This document shows, in pieces, positions 5,565 to 8,163 of a DNA stretch of 8,163 nt; the first letter of the stretch is position 1, and each line of letters starts with the position of its first letter. The DNA comes from Trueperaceae bacterium. Its GTDB lineage: Bacteria > Deinococcota > Deinococci > Deinococcales > Trueperaceae. The position numbers and the translations under genes are program-made. The notes beneath the pieces were generated by a model that was not told the DNA's origin, did not search any database, and saw nothing but the letters and a program-made list of their open reading frames with translations. The stretch is taken from the NCBI GenBank assembly GCA_007122815.1, contig SKSV01000102.1:1-8163 (forward strand), given 5' to 3'.

Positions 5565-6605
5565 TCAAGGTGCTGCCGCCACGCTCTCCAGCGCCTTGGC
5601 CACGCGCTCGAGCGCCAACTCGACGTCACCCTCGGCCAGGTCAGCGTGGGTGACGAAACGCAGGCTGCTCGGTCCGACCGCGTTGACGAGCACGCCGGCG
5701 TGCTTCAGCTGCTCCACCTTGGCCGCCGCATCGGAGAGCGTGGCGTACACCATGTTCGTCTGCACCGACTCCAGGTCCACGCTCACGCCGGGAAGCCGCG
5801 CCAGCCCCTCGGCCAGGAGGCGCGCCCGCTCGTGGTCCTCACCGAGACGCTCGCTCATTGTCTCCACCGCAACCAAGCCCGCCGCCGCCAGCACGCCCGC
5901 CTGGCGCATGCCTCCTCCGAGCAGTTTGCGGTAGCGGTGCGCGGCGCGCACGAAGCTCGCGGAGCCCACCAGCACGCTGCCTACCGGAGCACCCAAGCCC
6001 TTGCTCAGGCACAAGGAGACGCTGTCGAAGGGTGCGCAGACCTCCGCCAGCGGTACGCCGAGCGCCGCCGCGGCGTTCCAGGCGCGCGCACCGTCTAGGT
6101 GGCACGGTAGGCCGGCCGCGTGGGCTACCTCGGCAATGGCAAGCGAGACGTCGAGCGGAACGACGGTTCCGCCTGCGCGGTTGTGCGTGTTCTCGAGCAC
6201 CACCACCCCGCTGGGGGCGACGTGCACCGAGTCGGTGACCGCCGCCGCCACGTCCTCCGGGCGCGGGACACCGCGCGGCGCCCGCACGAAGCGCGGCACC
6301 AGGCCCGAGATCACGGCCATCGCGCCCAGCTCGTACTCGTACACGTGGGCGCGCTCCGGCACGATCGCCTCGCTGCCGCGCTGAGCGTGGACCGCGAGCG
6401 CCACCTGGTTGCCCATCGTGCCGCTCGGCACGAAGAGGCCGGCCTCGAACCCGGCGCGCTCGGCGACCAGCGCCTCCAATCGCGCGACGCTGGGGTCTTC
6501 GGCGTAGACGTCGTCTCCGACCTCGGCGTCGTGCATGGCGCGGCGCATGGCCGCGGTCGGCCGCGTGACGGTGTCCGAGCGGAGGTCGATTGCCGTGGCT
6601 AACAT
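5565..6605 (-). CDS. ltaE: Low-specificity L-threonine aldolase (PLP enzyme)
   Basis: This cytoplasmic fold-type I PLP enzyme splits L-threonine or L-allo-threonine into glycine and acetaldehyde. The 346-aa length is normal. The N-terminal [12 protein letters not shown] (7-18), [10 protein letters not shown] (30-39) and [12 protein letters not shown] (59-70) are signatures of the family. H87 probably stacks on the cofactor ring, [10 protein letters not shown] (169-178) supplies the Asp for the PLP nitrogen, and K202 in [11 protein letters not shown] is the Schiff-base lysine. RFVTHAD (316-322) is the typical C-terminal arginine motif. The ATG at 6605 begins right before IDLRSDT; the longer in-frame start would run into trmFO. 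It sits 13 bp after trmFO and 11 bp before the preferred aroE start, indicating one operon. The stereospecificity toward threo or allo forms cannot be told from sequence. Confidence 0.93.
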   Translation of the reverse strand: MLATAIDLRSDTVTRPTAAMRRAMHDAEVGDDVYAEDPSVARLEALVAERAGFEAGLFVPSGTMGNQVALAVHAQRGSEAIVPERAHVYEYELGAMAVISGLVPRFVRAPRGVPRPEDVAAAVTDSVHVAPSGVVVLENTHNRAGGTVVPLDVSLAIAEVAHAAGLPCHLDGARAWNAAAALGVPLAEVCAPFDSVSLCLSKGLGAPVGSVLVGSASFVRAAHRYRKLLGGGMRQAGVLAAAGLVAVETMSERLGEDHERARLLAEGLARLPGVSVDLESVQTNMVYATLSDAAAKVEQLKHAGVLVNAVGPSSLRFVTHADLAEGDVELALERVAKALESVAAAP

Positions 6606-6618
6606 GCCGCCGACGGTA

Positions 6619-7989
6619 CTACACCGCTTGGTCGCTCGCTCTGCCCGCCAGCGCGAAGGGCGGCGTACGCTCCACGGCGATCTCACCGAGCCAGCTCACG
6701 AAGGCGTCCAAACCGTCCTGGTAAGCCCTCTCGCGGCGTTCGCGCTTGCCGGGTCCGCCCCGCTGCTTCGCGGCGACCGGCACCAGGCCCCAGTTGGCGT
6801 TCATCGGTTGGAACCCTGCGGCTTCGGCGGTGGCGAGGTAACGCACCAGTCCGCCCAGCATGCTCGTCTCGGGAGGCACCACGCTCGGCAGCCCGAGCAA
6901 GCGTCGGGCAGCGTTGGTGCCGGCCAGCCAACCGGTAGCCGACGACTCCAGGTACCCCTCGGTGCCGGCGAGCACTCCGGCGACGTAGAGCTCGGGATGC
7001 TCGCGCAAGGCCAGCGAGGGCTCGAGCAGCTTCGGGGCACAGAGGTAGGTGTTGCGGTGCATCACCCCGTAGCGCACGATCTCGGCGTTCTCGAGTCCGG
7101 GGATGAGCCTCACGACTTCCTTCTGGTCCCCCCACTTCAGACCGGTCTGGAAGCCGACCAGGCTCCACATGCGGCCAGCGGAGTCCTCTTGCCGCAGCTG
7201 CGCCACCGCGTGGAAACGCTCACCGCTTTCGGGGTGTTCGAGTCCGACCGGCTTCAGGGGGCCGAAGCGAGGTGTGTCGTGGCCTCGCCGCGCGAGCTCT
7301 TCGATCGGCATGCAGCCAGAGAAGAACTCCATCCTCTCCCAGTCGTGAGGCACGTGCTTGCGCGCTACGGACAGCGCCTCGATGAAACTTTCGTACTGCT
7401 CCCGGGTGAAGGGGAGGTTGAGGTAGTCCGCCTGCTGTCCGTAACGGCCCTTGCGGTACGCCACGTCCAGGTCGATGCTCTCGCCGTCGATCACCGGCGC
7501 GGCGGCGTCGTAGAAGCCGAGGAAGGGCTCACCCACGCGCCTACGCAGGCTCTCGGCGAGAGCGTCGCTGGTCAGTGGCCCGGAAGCGATGACGCTCACT
7601 CCATCGGGCAGCTCGGTGACCTCGGTGTTGTGCACGCTGACCAGCGGGTGCTTGCGCAAGGTCTCCGTCACCAACTGGCTGAAGCTGTCGCGGTCTACCG
7701 CCACCGCGCCTCCCGCCGGAACTCGTGTGGCCGCGGCGGCGGACATGACCAAGCCACCAGCCGCGAGCATCTCCGCTTGGAGGAGGCCCTTGGCGTTGTT
7801 GCGCGCCTCCCCGCCGAAGCTGTTGCTGCAGACCAGCTCAGCGAAGCCGGCGCCACGATGCGCCGGAGTCGTCTTGACCGGCCTCATCTCGAAGAGGTCC
7901 ACCGCCACACCCGCTCGGGCGGCCGCGAGGGCCGCGTCGGAGCCCGCCATGCCGGCCCCTACCACGCTGAGTCGTGGTCGGACGCTCAT
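6619..7989 (-). CDS. trmFO: Methylenetetrahydrofolate-tRNA-(uracil-5-)-methyltransferase TrmFO
   Basis: TrmFO makes 5-methyluridine at position 54 of tRNA (the T loop), taking the methylene group from 5,10-methylene-THF and reducing it with FAD and NAD(P)H. The 456-aa product starts with the FAD-binding [12 protein letters not shown] (9-20) and FEMRP (33-37). The two catalytic cysteines of the family are present: C54 in [10 protein letters not shown] and C226 in [21 protein letters not shown] (241-250), [10 protein letters not shown] (281-290), MHRNTYL (310-316) and [22 protein letters not shown] (341-362) are further TrmFO signatures, including the end of the GidA-like FAD domain. The ATG at 7989 is chosen because [13 protein letters not shown] puts the dinucleotide motif at the usual distance; the frame is open 39 codons further but overlaps the preceding gene. 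Confidence 0.96.
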   Translation of the reverse strand: MSVRPRLSVVGAGMAGSDAALAAARAGVAVDLFEMRPVKTTPAHRGAGFAELVCSNSFGGEARNNAKGLLQAEMLAAGGLVMSAAAATRVPAGGAVAVDRDSFSQLVTETLRKHPLVSVHNTEVTELPDGVSVIASGPLTSDALAESLRRRVGEPFLGFYDAAAPVIDGESIDLDVAYRKGRYGQQADYLNLPFTREQYESFIEALSVARKHVPHDWERMEFFSGCMPIEELARRGHDTPRFGPLKPVGLEHPESGERFHAVAQLRQEDSAGRMWSLVGFQTGLKWGDQKEVVRLIPGLENAEIVRYGVMHRNTYLCAPKLLEPSLALREHPELYVAGVLAGTEGYLESSATGWLAGTNAARRLLGLPSVVPPETSMLGGLVRYLATAEAAGFQPMNANWGLVPVAAKQRGGPGKRERRERAYQDGLDAFVSWLGEIAVERTPPFALAGRASDQAV

Positions 7990-8000
7990 GCCCCGGAGGT

Positions 8001-8163
8001 TCAGAACCGGCTGCGGCGCGCTGGACGGAGCTGCGCGCCGAGCCAGCCGGTCACGCCGATGAGCACGAAGGCCGCTCCCACCCCGGCGGGCACCAGGTGC
8101 GCCCACAGGATGGTCTCGGCCGCAGCGGGACCGATCTGCCCGAGCATTAGGCGCAGGTTTCCG
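8001..8163 (-). CDS. C-terminal end of a membrane protein, possibly FtsX-like (start outside window)
   Basis: On the minus strand one frame is open from the window edge to TGA at 8001-8003, giving about 53 residues. A short soluble piece (LRLMLGQIGPAAAE) is followed by a single hydrophobic segment, LVPAGVGAAFVLIGVTGWLG, and a basic tail, LRPARRSRF, which fits a last membrane helix with a cytoplasmic C-terminus. The pattern of a final helix containing GW followed by an Arg-rich tail resembles the end of FtsX-type permeases, but it is too short to assign with confidence. The other frame here is simply the upstream extension of trmFO and is Arg-rich. The 11-bp gap to the trmFO ATG suggests co-transcription. 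Confidence 0.55.
   Translation of the reverse strand, partial: GNLRLMLGQIGPAAAETILWAHLVPAGVGAAFVLIGVTGWLGAQLRPARRSRF

Noticed and set aside
6606..6686. 27-residue N-terminal extension of threonine aldolase
   Set aside because: It would overlap the end of trmFO and has shadow composition; the family begins just before IDLRSDT.
7990..8106. 39-residue N-terminal extension of TrmFO
   Set aside because: Arg-rich, overlaps the preceding membrane protein gene, and places the FAD motif too far from the N-terminus for the family.

Overview
This is a dense, GC-rich bacterial chromosome segment in which nearly every base lies in a gene. It holds eight complete protein genes and two genes cut by the window edges. 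I see no RNA gene, mobile element or CRISPR array, and no gene-free stretch longer than about 80 bases. The gene content (folate-dependent TrmFO, a receiver-like/DUF4388 protein, a BdbC-like DsbB) and the apparently leaderless starts preceded by a TAnnnT -10 box suggest the Deinococcus-Thermus phylum, perhaps a Truepera-like lineage. This is an inference: Deltaproteobacteria and other high-GC groups also carry DUF4388 proteins.

Left part (1-1322, + strand): the tail of an unrecognised gene ends at 205. A two-gene thiol-oxidation operon follows: a membrane-anchored DsbA-like oxidoreductase (242-862) and its quinone-linked partner DsbB (885-1322). The dsbA promoter has a -10 box seven bases before the ATG, no recognisable -35, and two 11-bp-spaced copies of GGGTTCT where a -35 would be.

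Middle part (1258-3569, - strand): a calcineurin-like metallophosphoesterase (GTG start at 3569) is followed by an MFS transporter whose ATG overlaps its stop codon as ATGA. The transporter gene runs 65 bp into the 3' end of dsbB on the opposite strand. Diverging from the phosphoesterase across 82 bp is a + strand gene (3652-4665) for a three-part signalling protein: a degenerate receiver-like domain, a DUF4388 domain and a possible Roadblock/LC7-like domain.

Right part (4675-8163, - strand): read in transcription order, this is a tight cluster of a membrane protein tail (possibly FtsX-like), trmFO (tRNA m5U54 methylation), ltaE (threonine aldolase) and aroE (shikimate dehydrogenase). Gaps are only 11-13 bp, so one transcript is likely. 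TrmFO uses methylene-THF and threonine aldolase makes glycine, a precursor of methylene-THF, so a loose one-carbon link is possible.

The most informative non-coding signal is an identical 8-mer, GTAGACTC, just upstream of all three starts that can begin a transcript. It probably marks short-leader or leaderless promoters. I see no clear novel multi-gene system. The best candidates for follow-up are the receiver/DUF4388/Roadblock-like protein and the tandem-repeat dsbA promoter.
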